A stretch of 64,000 nucleotides of DNA. Origin: Cordia subcordata. Taxonomy: Eukaryota; Streptophyta; Magnoliopsida; Boraginales; Cordiaceae. Of the stretch, positions 11,481-23,689 are shown in pieces (position 1 is the first letter of the stretch; each line of letters starts with the position of its first letter). Below the pieces are notes generated by a model, which was given only the letters and a program-made list of their open reading frames with translations, had not been told where the DNA came from and did no database searches. The stretch spans positions 8,538,501 to 8,602,500 of the forward strand of contig JAPTOF010000001.1 of the NCBI GenBank assembly GCA_028554755.1, written 5' to 3'. A program made the position numbers and the translations under genes.

Positions 11481-13918
11481 CCCAATGTTTATTAAAAAAA
11501 TAATATAAATAAAATATTAGATGAATAGTATTGCTTGTAATTACCAAAGTTCATCGCATAAAGTTCAAGAAAAAACATCCTTATAAATTTTCAAATTTCT
11601 CAGGGAAATGAAGTTTATGGAGCCATGTATGCTTATAGAAATTATCAATTGCTAATAAAATAAGATATTTAATTTCGAAAAATATTGAAAAAGAAAAGAG
11701 TTGAACTGATATTATACTTATCAAATTAGCACCAAGAATCCGTGTCCAAATACAAATACATAATATCAAATGGTTATCGCATATATTTGTAGAAAGCATG
11801 CATTTTGACGGGACATGCAATGGTTACACAATTGTCTTTATTGTATAAATTTTTAAATTTATTATATAGTAATATAGTTATTATTACTATATTTCTTTAT
11901 AAATTTTTGTAAATACAATTTTTTTGCATGTGTAATTTCGGCTTCCCAATCTGCACATTTTCTTTTTTCCTTCTTTCTCGTCAGGTACATGCAAAAAGGC
12001 ATGGTCGGGGTTCAAATTCAACTCCTGCACCTTCAAAGCTTAATAAAAAATGGTATGCTGTCTAAAATTTTAAAAAATATATATTACTTATAATTTTTAA
12101 AACAAGCACATTCTTATTTTTATTTTTAAATTACATCGATGTTTTTCCATATTTCTATTACAATTTAAAATTATTGATTTCTATTCAAGCCTTGATTCAG
12201 TTAGCAAAAACATTACCTTGCATCCACTTTTTTCTTTTATCTTTTTTTTATCTTTTATTCTTTTTTTTTATGTGATTCCTCTTTTTTTTTTTTTGGGAGA
12301 AAAGGGCAATACCGTTTTATTGAGTGTAATTAAAAAATGGAACATATAGTTCAATTCAACCTCTTCTATCTTCTTCATGAATGTGCTATCTTTTTCGTTT
12401 CGTTTTGTTTTGTATTTCGTTTACATGTATATGTATGCATATCTATGCTGTCTAAAGAAATATGCTTTTATATTTGTATTCTATTCAAGTCTTGATTAAA
12501 TTCAACAAAAACATCACCTTGCAGCCAACTTCTTTCTTTTATCTTTTTTAATGCGATTCTTCTTTTTTACAGGGGGAAAAAAAAAGGCAAACCAGAATCT
12601 GATTAAGTATAACTAAAGGAATCGAAGATATGCATCAATTATATTCTGTGAAGGATGTACCACGGCTCATTGGAATTGCTAGATGTGATAAGTTGGGTCC
12701 ACCGTACTTTTGTCCTTGAAGCGTTTTATACTTTGTGTTGTTAATTTTCTTTTTTGGCTGATCTTGTGCTTGGGTAGGTTCTGGTATTTTGGGTTGGTTA
12801 ATCACCCTTGTATCATTTTCTTTATGATGCAATAAAAAGATTAGGGGTTTCTCCCTGTTTTATCCAAGAAAAAAAACAAAGACATGAAAGATATAGTTCA
12901 ATTCAACCTCTTCTATCTTCTTCATGCATGTACTCTTTTTCTTTTTTCTTTTTTTTTTCCTTTTGTTTAGCTTTCGTATTTTGTGTGTGTATACCCTTCA
13001 ATAATAAAGTTATCTAACTCAACGTTAAATTCTTTTCAAATTAATATACTTCATATTTTTATTACGTCTTATCAGGATCTTATATTTATTTTGATGCGTG
13101 AGTGCAATTAGGTGATATAATATATATTGTAACGATTGCATAAATATATATATTAACAAATTTTTTTTTCTTATTTTTAAACTGGTCATTATACATCTAC
13201 GCATAGCAACCCAAGATATGCCACACGGTAGAAGTAATTTTGACAGAAGTAATTTACACAGCAAATTGGGAGTGGTAGTAAGTGGAGATTGAAGAATACA
13301 GGGAAGCACTGACCGGCTCAAAAGTGTTTGGTCGGGAATTTCAGATGATAATTTTGAGTCAAAGAAATGATGCTTATATACATATTTAATAATGTCAGGT
13401 CTCCTTATATTATGAATCTTTTTCTCTCCAAAACTTATTTTCCTCATTTCATGCCATATCGCAATTGAGTATTATTTATAGTGTCAAATAATTCATACTA
13501 GCTGATGTGGAGGAACACTTGAGCAAAAATTTCGTATTATAAATTAAACACTATCTTTGGTCAAGTAAACGCGTTTCCTCATCTGAATTCTTAAATCATA
13601 ATCCATATCTTTATTATATAAATTCAAGAGTCCATACTTATTATTTAATTTCATATGTCCTAATCTATCATTTTTTTTCTTTTTTTGGGAAACTAGTAAA
13701 AACTTCAAGAAATATATTATTTCTCCTCTATTGCTTTTCTTCTTTCTTCACATCAAAATATTTCCTAACTTTAATTTCTCAATCTCAATTCTCTATTTAG
13801 TTATTGCAGGTCTTTCATTTAAAAAAGTAATCTAAAACTTACTTAAAACTAAATTTTACACAATAAAAATCTATATACCTATGTTTATCTATATATTATA
13901 CAAAATGTATGCATGTTT
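11481..13918. repeat. AT-rich spacer, probable Helitron body, with a ~300-bp direct duplication
   Basis: No gene. Text around 12180-12250 (CTATTCAAGCCTTGATTCAG) recurs at 12480-12550, and AGTTCAATTCAACCTCTTCT at about 12349 recurs at about 12895, indicating a direct duplication with a period of 300-550 bases. Pyrimidine-rich runs lie at 12230-12300 and 12935-12965. Part of this may be the body of the Helitron whose 3' end is at 11448. Confidence 0.4.
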
Positions 13919-14516
13919 CACTACAAAAAATTAGTCTAAAGGTGACAGTCTTTTTGGTTATTAGCAGCGGTCTTTTGACCACCGCCTATTAATTAGTGAC
14001 AGTTTTACAAATGATACCACAATGGTTGTCGTAGCTGCTATCACTAATTCCAAATTTGGTGACGGTTCATTTCAAATAGGTAATGGTTAAAAACTGCCGC
14101 TTATAGTATTTGAAGACGGGGAGCTGCCGCCTATAGTATTTAGCGATAGTTTAAAACCCCCGCGCCTATAGTACTTGATGACGGATTAAAACTGCCACCT
14201 ATGTGTATATAAATTGAAGCGTGCAAATCGGATGTATAAATTGCACAATCTGTGATCCACTGAAAGACTAGCATTTACATCATGTAAATTATAGATGAAA
14301 AAGAATAAAGTAAGACAAAGTCATAAGCAGGGCAACAGCTATAACAAGCTTAATCTTGTAAATGTGTTATTATTTTTCCTTTCTGTTGGCAAAAGACCAG
14401 AACTATAATTGAAAACAAGACTAGTCTAACAACAAAGACTAGGACTATAGCCGAAGCACAGAGTACAAATGCAATTTTCTGCTCTATACGTAAAATTCAA
14501 TGTAGAAAATCCTTCA

Positions 14517-14893
14517 TTAGTCATCATAATGGATCTTCTTCATCTTGTAGGCCTCCCATCTCCTCAGGGTGACCTGTGAGCATATATGGTTAGAAAACGA
14601 AGGTATACAAAGATTTGATCCCATCCACATTCATAAAGGAAAGCTCACAATGAAATATTTACCTCATCATTCCACTTAACATTGTATTTACATTTTCTTC
14701 CATCCTTCTCTTCTCTTCTTCTTTCATCCTCCTGCTCACACCAAAGAAAATCCAAGTCAACAATTCTCTCTCAAATAGGATAAAAAGAACTATATAAGCC
14801 ACATGAATATGTATATGTGCGTGGGTGGAGGGGAGGGGTACCTTATTGAGTGCTTCAAGTGAGTTTCTTCTCGTCCAAAACCAAATCATCTAG
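14517..14893 (-). pseudogene. Captured exons resembling the C-terminal part of splicing factor SLU7
   Basis: On the minus strand three exon-like pieces are separated by GT...AG introns. About 14893-14842 reads DDLVLDEKKL then, after a one-base shift, LEALNK before GT. 14731-14663 is 23 open codons containing EEKDGRKCKYNVKWNDE between AG and GT. 14573-14517 contains EAYKMKKIHYDD and a stop. Joined order and splice phases agree. The strings KYNVKWNDEV and EAYxMKKxHxDD are what I recall from plant SLU7, a second-step pre-mRNA splicing factor; this rests on memory of the family and needs a search. The frameshift, the early stop and its location inside a CACTA element make it a captured fragment, not a working gene. 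Confidence 0.55.
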
Positions 14894-15299
14894 CACATTA
14901 ATCCCTCAAGTAGCAATTCTCTTTGCCTTTGCTTGTACAGAGGTACATCTGGTTTGAATACAAAAATGTTGGAGCCAACAAATAAATACATATTTTTGCA
15001 TTAGCAAAAAAGAATCTCAGAGAGAAGTCCAAGTAAAAATATAACATCAACACAAACCTCCAGAAGTCTATTTCTGAGTAATGTTGGCCTTCATAAGATA
15101 TGCTGAAGCTTTAGCAGCTTTAGTACCATCAGCTGCACCAGTACAATAGCTATTTCGAATGGTCTCATGACAGCATTCGTAACCCCATCAATGGTCCTTC
15201 CACCATGAATCTCAAACACTAGTGTGGTTATTGATGAATACATCTTTTAAATACTTGCTTTTTGGGAGGGATGATTCCTGAAATTAACATCTACTAAGT

Positions 15300-16735
15300 T
15301 AGGCTGATGATAAGTTCGAAATAAGCCTTTAATTCATAGTTATTTGCCCTTAATTCTGAAATTGGATACTTCTTAATTGATACTTTTTATGTGTTTTTGC
15401 ATGATTATGCTTGGACAAAAGGAGTTGGATGCATTATATGTGGGTCACAAGGCCTTTTGGACATGTTTGTAGCTAATAAGATTGATTCTGCCAAGTTGGG
15501 AAATACCATGCAATTTCTATGCAGGATTGACTAAGCTTTGATTGGAACTTGAAAATATTTTTGCAACACTTTTGGAAAAGAATTGTATTGAAGACTTACC
15601 ATATTTTGGAAAGGAATGAGAGTTATTCTAGAAGACTTTTATTTCGTTAAGAATTGTAATTAAAGATTTTTACCTTTTTATTTTCCCTTAGCTTTTAAAG
15701 AGTTTCCTTATCCGATAAGAGCTCTAGTTAGGAATTTCTTCTATATATTTTCTTACATACGTTTCATAGGGCACATTGAGACTTGATTTAGAATATTTTT
15801 AGTAGAAAACTTTGTTTTGTTAGGTGCCTGCTCTATGTTCATAGAGTTCTAAACTTCTTTTTAGCCAAGGGTTAATCCAGATTTTAGTTTTACAAAATTT
15901 CGTAAGATCTAACTAATTTTATCCTTTCACTTTTATTTTGGTATTTGTGTGTTTACTGTTTTAAAAATTAATATTATCTCGTATATTGTTTAATTTGCTA
16001 GCGATTACTCAATTGTATGAAAATAAGTAGCCAAATAGATTAATTTAATTAATCTAATAATAGTGATTACCGGGTCTTCTGTGTAAACATATAATCTAAC
16101 TGAGCGATTCTCGCGAGAGAATCGACTTTTAGGATGAGGTATTGTTAGATCCTAGTGCTACCATTAGATAGACTCTGTGAGCATCTCCGAGGGTTAAACC
16201 GTCTAATAGGTAAGGCGATAGCAGGAAAAAATCATAGAGGTTTTAAACCATTATTAATACTATAAGGAAAGATGAGGTTGTTAGGTCCTGTCAACGATCA
16301 TAACTGATTTATCAGAATAGGTGGAAGTTATCTTTGCATCTAGGATATGATTTGTAGACCAAAACTGAGATTAAACCCGAGGCTAGGCTTAATTCTCATT
16401 GATTTATCATTTTCCAGCGTTTACGTGCGCTTAGAATTGTGTGCCTTGGTTATTTTTATTTCTATTTAAGTTTTTTTATTTTCTGCCCAGTTACATGCTC
16501 ACGCTCAATGGTCCAGTATGCTGGACAGTTTTGTTTACTTTGCTTTTTCTTGCAATAAAACCCCCTTCTTTAATTGTGGCTTATTTGACTAATTTACTTG
16601 GCGTAATTAGCATATCCTAAACTCGTAATCCCCGTGGATTCGACCCTTTTCTCACCACGTACTCAAATTAAATTCATGAGGTAAGAAATTGGAATTTTAT
16701 TTTTGGTAGTCTTGACAACCATCAGCTGAACAAAG
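15300..16735. other. Possible nested repeat inside the CACTA element
   Basis: About 1.4 kb lies between near-matching inverted ends, TTAGGCTGATG (15299) and CATCAGCTGAA (16721). It includes AATCCCCGTGGATTCGACCC near 16630, a phrase often seen near plant LTR ends. No coding domain or clear target-site duplication was found, so the class is unresolved. Confidence 0.3.
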
Positions 16736-19470
16736 AAAAATTCAAATGTGATACATCAAATACAAATTATACTTGTTGTCCAATAGTTATTCAAGGATTT
16801 AAACAACAATGCAAAAGTCCCCAAGAAAATATATACTAAGCTCCGGCACATAAATGTAACTAATTCATTCATCTTTCAGAAATCCTAAATTGCATGTAGT
16901 CCACAAGTCAGAAGTAACATAAATAACAATATTACAGGTAGTGCCTTTAAAATACTGTATTAACTAAAAGCTTGAAATGCACAAAATTTTGTTCACTAGT
17001 AAGTATCTTTCACTTTGACCCAGAAGAAATTCCCATGGAAGTGATTCTTCGTAAGTGGCATTGCCATATTTCTCCATTATGGTATCATTGTTCTAAGATT
17101 TAAGTTTCTCCTTATTAATCATATAGTTTCTATAACGCAACTCAGCCTAGGAAGGAGCTGCCTAAATATGAACCTCATGACCCTTTTCAAATGCTTCCCA
17201 GGCATGCACATTCAGCTGCTTGAAGTCTAAAGCCTGGCATATAAAGGTTCTTGGGGAAAAAAAAGGTGGATTAGTATATCCACAAGTCTATATAGGGATA
17301 TGAAGATGCATATCATATATCAAAAACCACGTTTAGCTTCTCTTTCTTGGTAAGTATTATTTGAACATAATCAATCGCATTGACAGGTATTGTATCAAAT
17401 ATATGCTTAATAGAACTATCTAATATCACCAGAACTCAAGTTTTCAGTTGATACCTGGTTTAACTTCTTTGCCAACTGAGAGACGCCATAGCAATTATTA
17501 GCAAGATCAATTTACACCTTCCTTGAACAAGCTAATATAACAAAGAGGCCGCTAAGTTAAATATAACAAGAGATTAACTAATAACGAGAAGTAAGTTTGA
17601 CATATTGGATTGCGAAAGAACTTCCACAGCAATAAGTGCGTCCTTAATACTCTTCAGCAAGAAGTTAAAAATGCAAGTAGCTCGAATGGTAGTACTTATA
17701 AAACCTTCTGGAATTCTTTCACAGGCAGAACTTGTCCATTTGTGTTGACATCCATCACGGATGCTGCGGCAGGCGACTTATAAGGATTCATTTCTTCCTC
17801 TGTTCTTCTCTTGCAGATAGGACCACCTTCAAGCAATTCTTGTGAGCCTCACTATCTCTATCACTACATCTCATCAAATGTCGATCACATAGCATAATCT
17901 TCCTCCTAAGAAGCATAGCATTTAAAAGAAAAACATAACACTTGGAAAAAAAAAAAGAAAAAAGATTCCTACCTGGATCAAATGAAAAAAAAAAAGAAAA
18001 GAAAGAAAGACCCAAAAGATCAGTAATTTCTTTTTTTTCCCTTTTACGTAGCAGGAATCAAAGTCAATTAGCCACACATGTACATATAAAAATAAAATCA
18101 CTTAGACATCTCTTATGCATACAGCCCCACTTCTCATTAAGATTTCTTTTTCCCCAAAACTTTCAAATTTTTATCAACACTGACAAAAAGATAGAAACAA
18201 AGATACAAAGAACAAAGAAAAAAAGGCTAAAATAACAAAAACAAGCAAATTTAGAAAAAGAAAGCTTAGAAAAAATCTATTTGCTCTCATGCAAAGGTAA
18301 TACACCCAAATCTGCCATGTTTTAATCATGGAAAATTAAAAACAAAAAAAAACAAAAAAAAAATTGTATAAAAATCAAGCAATCATTTGTATAATTGCAA
18401 ATAGATACACATGCATTTAGATAGCATCCATGAGATTACATAAATATGATATAAAAAATTGCCCTAAATCATCTCAATTGAAATATCAACATATTAGCAG
18501 ATGACATCTAGTACCTCACCAAATCATGCTATACAGACACAAAACACATATGCAAGTATATATATGCATACACACATTCATGCGCACATACTTATTTATT
18601 AATTAATTTATTGAATTTATATATGTCTATAGATATAAGGTGTAGATATATATATATAAGGAGTAGCTCTGTAATAAATAAGAATAAATTTAAGAACAAT
18701 ATCTACATATCTATCTATATATATATACTTCGGAATCTATGTGATCAACTATAAGAAAACTAATAAATGAAACTCGAAGCAAAAACAAGCATGAATATAT
18801 ACTTGCACACAAATGTACATGCATAATTGAACCGAAAGAAAACGTGAATTGAATCGAAAGAACACGGGAAACCAAACGTGAACCGTACCTTCTGTATCTT
18901 CGGCATCATCATCTTCAGCGTGATGATTTTGGTGGGAAATTTTGGTGATAGTTACAGTGGTTTTAAAGGAGAAAGTGAAATGACAAAAGTAATTTGGGTA
19001 TTTAAATATTTAATTATATGTCTGGGATTTAGTCTTTAATCACGGTGCTTATGTGACTTATGCCTCTATATTTATGTGGAACTGTTAATTAGTGGGTTTC
19101 GAAAAAGGATTGAGATCTATTAATTGGCGGCGCTTAAAAAAACAGTCGGCTATTTGTGCATTATTTTGTTAGGTAATTGGCGACAGTTACAAAAAAATCT
19201 GTCGCTTATTTGGGGATTTCTTTATAATTGGTGGCAGTTTATAAATGCCACCCATGTCAAAGTAGTGAAAGATTTTAGTAGCATTTAAAAAATCATCACC
19301 GATTCCAGTTCTCTAATTAGTGACGGTTTTTAGCTGTCGCCTTTATCTTTGCTTCTCACAAAAAAATGACAATCAATTAAAACGCTACTAATAGTCAGGT
19401 GTGTTCTCAACGTGGGTGACGGTTTATTTTATGTCCCTAAAAAATGGTCTTTTGTGAATTTTTTGTAGTG

Positions 19471-19970
19471 CTTCTCCATTAATTCCACATATCCTATAAA
19501 TTAAGATTTCCTTTTCTCTGGGAAATGAATTAAACTCTAACAAATATATTTTTCATCTTCTATTGGTTTTTCCTCATATAATATCTTTTATTTTATTTTA
19601 ATTTTCTAATTTAAATGTATTATTCAATTAGTACGTACTATCTCTCTGAAAAGACATGATTAATATTGCAAAGTCATTAATAATTAAATTTTACAAAAAG
19701 AATATTTTATTCTCATATGAACTATAAAAATCGACCATTAAAATAAATAAAAAAGTTAACATACTCACTTTCTGGTCTATACAAGCGTTATATTCTAGTA
19801 CATACATATTTGACATTCCTTGAGATACAGGGAGTATGTTATGTTTTGGTAAGTAAGGAAAATTGTGAGAGAATTTTGATCAAAAGAGAGCTTGATACAA
19901 TTTATACAAATCATAAGGCTTCAATCTCCTTCTCTCTCTCGCCACCATCCCCTTTCACTCTATATATATA
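19471..19970. repeat. Spacer, copy of the duplicated block
   Basis: 19805-19945 (ATATTTGACATTCCTTGAGA...) matches 7055-7200, marking the beginning of the second duplication unit. 19471-19800 is AT-rich with no recognisable content. Confidence 0.5.
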
Positions 19971-20701
19971 CTAGTTTAATACCCATCACATGCATCGGTA
20001 ACGAATTATATATTGGTTTTTTTGTTTTAAAAAGTATTTTATATTACTAAACATTGCAATCAGTTGTAAGAAAGCACTAATTTTTTTATATTAAAAGAAA
20101 TCAATTAAAATAGGTCAAGATTTGATAGGAACTAAATTAGTGAGTTACCATAGATATATACAATCAATTCAGATTACATATCATGATTTTTTGTTGTAAT
20201 ATGTAAATATTAAAATAAATTAGTAAATCAATATAAATCTCACTAAATAAGATAATTTTCAATAAATTTGAATATAAATCTTGACGGTTGAATGAGGTAC
20301 AATTGGGTTTCGATACTTGGATAGTTGTAGATTGGAACTTGAAAATAAGAGTACATAACAAAGGGTTATATTTGTACTGACACTTGTCATTATATTTGTA
20401 CAACACTTGTTAGTATTATATTGAATTAAGTTTTTCTATATAATATAGTATTGATATTAAAATAAATTAGTAAATCAATATAAATCTCACTAAATAAGGC
20501 AATTTTCAATAAATTTGAATATAAATCTTGAAGGTTGGATAAGGTGCAATTGGGTTTCGATACTTGAATAGCTGTAGATTGGGACTTGAAAATAGGAGTA
20601 CATAACAAAGGGTTATATTTGTGCTGACACTTGTCATTATATTTGTGCAACACTTGTTAGTATTATATTAAATTGGGTTTTTCTATATAATATAGTATAG
20701 A
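19971..20701 (-). mobile_element. Short non-autonomous Helitron with internal tandem duplication
   Basis: On the minus strand the element begins TCTATACTATATTATATAG (from 20701) and ends ...AAACTAG (19971). The base before it is A and the base after is T, the A|T target of Helitrons. The 3' hairpin is present but decayed. Inside, a 247-base unit is tandemly repeated (starting near 20207 and 20454; TAGTAAATCAATATAAATCTC at 20221 and 20468), with a third partial copy near 20660-20700. Short parallel reading frames in the two copies are by-products of the duplication. Confidence 0.78.
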
Positions 20702-21950
20702 TATTGAAAGGTTCCAAAACCCCTGTTTATATTTTGTAAAATATTGTACAATTGTTCCAATTATGGCTTTGATGAACACCCATCTATTTAAGTTTGAACA
20801 AAATATATTATGCATCTTTAAAATAAAATTGTAAGCCTCTTCCAACCCTTCTATCTTATCAAATTTATCTTTACCTACAGAGAAAGATTAAGACACTCAT
20901 TCAAACTAGAAGTCCTTCGTGATAAATTAGACTAAAATGGAGATCTATTCTTGAGAAATAAATCTGTAGATGAAACGAAATTGGTGAATAAAAATGAGAT
21001 TGGTGAAGATCCGTTCTTTAAGTGATGTAGTTGTGGAGCAAATTGTCTTCTCAAATATATTTTATTGTGAGCGTGGGGATGTGTCAACACCTGTATACGT
21101 ATACACACATATTTTAAGTCCTTTCTTTGACTGAGGAAAAATATCTTCCGAATTTGCAATCGATCAAACACGTCTAATGAAGAGCTCCCCTTTTGCATTC
21201 TACAATCTCCAAGCTTTCAACAAACCACAATGTTCTGGTTTCCTAAACCCAAACGTACCTCAATTTTCTAATTTCGTATATGTTTGTGTGTTTGTGTGCA
21301 TATTTGTGTTATACATATATACACACATATATGTCTGTACACATAAACACATATATGTCTGTACGTACACATATATACACATCTCTTCTCTGACCCAAAG
21401 CAGAAGAAACAATTCTAGTTTTTCAATCAAAGAACTTTTATTAATGCGAAATGATAAACTATTCGAAGAATAACGTAACTAGTTTAATATAAAGTATGAT
21501 AATGGAAGTAATTAGTTTTAAAAATAGAAGCAAAGAACCTACTGATGAGACCGCAATTCAAATATTAGTTTTTAAGAAAATATTTGGACCCTTTGTTTGA
21601 CCTTCTCTGGTCGTCGATCTCAATTTTGAACCAGCGCCCCCCCCCCCCCCTTTTTTTTAAATTTCTTTCTCCCTAACCCACAGATCACATGATCAAGTTG
21701 AGCACTTCTTTATACAAATATAAATATCCGCATGATCAATAATGCAAGATAAAGGATTTAAGTATCTTATTTCATGTATTATTCAGGAGTTAGTTGGCAT
21801 TGGAACCTTAAGCCCTACTTGCTTTCACCAAAACTTTTTCCATAAATGCTGTTTTTATATGTAAATTACAATGTTCGTACATTTTTTTCAATTAATTATA
21901 TAACTGCATGTTTCTTAGCTTCGCTTTCACGGAGTGTTTGGAGAGTCTTG
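20702..21950. repeat. Duplicated upstream spacer of gene B
   Basis: 21200-21660 parallels 7455-7720 and 31715-31990 (CAAAGAACCTACTGA and a TGTGTTTGTGTGCAT-type microsatellite). A C-run then T-run lies near 21637-21660. No gene. Confidence 0.55.
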
Positions 21951-22176
21951 GCAACTAAAGAACAGCATCAATGGCAAGGCAAACTCAGTTACACGCTGAA
22001 TACTCTGGAAGTATGACTTCTGGTGGATAATTATTGCGGTATCTTTACAAAATCTTTCCTAATTTAAAATCACATCTTTTTATGTTAAAGGAATCCTAGA
22101 AAGCACCCTCCGGTCGCAATTTTAGAACGCGAGTCCTTAGTTGGGAAAGGCACAGGCAGTTAGTAACTTTGTGAAT
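21951..22176 (+). pseudogene. Broken LFS-like gene fragment
   Basis: It begins GCA ACT AAA GAA CAG, reading ATKEQHQWQGKLSYTLN, which matches the mature N-terminus of genes A, B and D. The frame then meets a TGA at about 22014 and is shifted. Later pieces match NYCGIF..KIFPN, the GVP region and VLSWERHRQ-like sequence, with internal deletions removing the GQVRY segment and everything after the WER motif. It ends in ...AACTTTGTGAAT. The signal-peptide region is missing. It is an extra family member destroyed by deletion, 1.5 kb upstream of gene B. Confidence 0.85.
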
Positions 22177-22834
22177 AAAACACATGTAAAGACATAAATA
22201 AAGCTCTCTTTGGCCAAAAATAATCGAGGAACCTTGCGAAAAGAAAAAAGTTAGTGAAACAAAAGATTCAAATGGCGACCCGCAAAAAAAAAAAAATTCA
22301 AATGTCAATAGATTTCAAGATCTTGAATAACATGAATAATAACAAAATTTATGTGTTCTATCAGGACTTCACCCATTGAGAAATCTATCAAGAGACTTAA
22401 TAGTTTCCCGTAGACTATATATTACTAATAATTAACTCAACATTTAGGATTAATTACTATGGAAATTCGGTTTCTTAAAAGTATATTGGACCCCCCTCCT
22501 CCTCTGTGTGGTAAAAAACCCTGCTTATAATCCCCTTGTGGTCACTTAAAATAAGTACATGTGTCCCTTTTGGTTAAAAATTTGTTATTTTTAATAAATT
22601 ATTAATTAAAATAACAAATTGATCTTCTAACTTCAGGTAGCAGGTTAAACGCACTTCTAAGGTTACGAACATGTTCTCTTTTTGAGAAATTTTTAAGCCA
22701 TAATGCATTCAGAGATAACGCAGCATTACGAAGACCGGATGACAATCCACCGACAATAAAACCTGCACAAAGTCATTTGTAATGTTCAGCCTTTTACCAA
22801 AAGCTTCGAGTTTTACAATAGTTAAAATGTGAGT
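22177..22834. repeat. Duplicated spacer block upstream of gene B
   Basis: 22190-22440 carries the CTCTCTTTGGCCAAAA...ATGAATAAT block also at 8110-8330 and 600-850. 22680-22760 resembles 35050-35110 (GCATTACGAAGACCG). No gene. Confidence 0.6.
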
Positions 22835-23400
22835 CTTTTTTTTTTTTTTGTTCCTCTTGCAATGGAGGCATAATGTCGCTTATAGGCGTTCTATTTTAGA
22901 GGCGGAAACACCTCTATAATCCTCACCAATAATCTACTTCAATTCTTCCGGAGAATCATTCAACTGGTGGTATTCATAAAAGAATTTTAACCCAAAAATC
23001 GCTAGTCAATCTACTACCCTGTTTGCCTTTTAGTACACATGGCTGATGGAAAAGCTTGGGTGATCGGCAATTAATTTTCTGCACTATGGCGCCAATTGAC
23101 CGTGCACCTTCATGTTATTCTGGATCCAGTGAACAAGCAATTGCAAGGCAGACTCAATAGCTAAGTGCGAATAACCATGACGAATAGCCCGTTAGAGTCC
23201 TTCAAGTAGTGCTAGTATCTCAGCTAGATTAATTGAAAACTTTTCCTAAGTTAATTATGAAGCCACCCCATCCATTTGCCGTACTTGTCTCTAAAGATTT
23301 CTCCTACCCCCTATCAGGAATAGGATTTCCCTTTTGAACAACCATTAATATTTAGCTTGATTCCATCATTTGGTGATACTTTTTGATTACATTTGTCCAC
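22835..23400 (-). mobile_element. 5'-truncated LINE fragment with RNase H-like (RVT_3) remnant
   Basis: A T-run at about 22838-22850 reads as a poly(A) tail on the minus strand. Upstream of it on that strand is a decayed frame with IKLNINGCSKGNP (near 23340-23365), FRDKYGKWMGGFIINLGK-like and AEILALLEG-like strings. These correspond to the RNase H-like domain found at the end of plant LINE polyproteins. Stops and shifts break it. It lies in the spacer about 200 bases upstream of the gene B promoter. Confidence 0.62.
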
Positions 23401-23590
23401 ATTAATATCCACTTGAGGCCAAGGCTTTCGTCTCTCAGAATTTTGTTGCACGTGCATGTATTATTAATTATCCATGCATGCATAAAATATTAACTATCGA
23501 CTTTAGATAATTACAATAACATGTTGCATGTGTCAATTTTATCGTGTTTCTTAGCAGCTTCATGCTGACCATTCATAACAAAATTATTAG

Positions 23591-23610
23591 TGATCACTCC
23601 TCTATATAAA
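23591..23610 (+). promoter_or_regulatory. Gene B core promoter: GTGATCAC palindrome and TATA box
   Basis: GTGATCAC at 23591-23598 and CTATATAA at 23603-23610, 79 bases before the ATG. Layout and flanks are the same as for gene A. Confidence 0.8.
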
Positions 23611-23689
23611 TGAGTCGAAACCACAATTATTTTCCTCATTCTAACCTCACTCGTTCCTCTAAAACCTCCCAAAAAGAAGAAAAAGTAAA

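Larger units (their letters stand above)
13919..19470. mobile_element. CACTA (En/Spm-type) transposon carrying gene fragments
   Basis: The element starts CACTACAAAAAATT at 13919 and ends AATTTTTTGTAGTG at 19470, a perfect 14-base terminal inverted repeat. Subterminal regions carry many short repeats of the CACTA type, such as GCCGCCTATAGTATT and GTGACGGTTT variants (13950-14220 and 19100-19450), in opposite orientation at the two ends. No transposase frame is visible, so it is non-autonomous. The 3-base flanks are TTT and CTT, so the target-site duplication is imperfect. It contains exon-like pieces at 14517-14893 and a further unidentified coding-like stretch near 15070-15230 on the minus strand. 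Confidence 0.88.

Noticed and set aside
20164..20653. Two similar small proteins of 75-80 residues on the minus strand
   Set aside because: They are the same frame in the two tandem units of a Helitron, AT-rich and without domain or start context.
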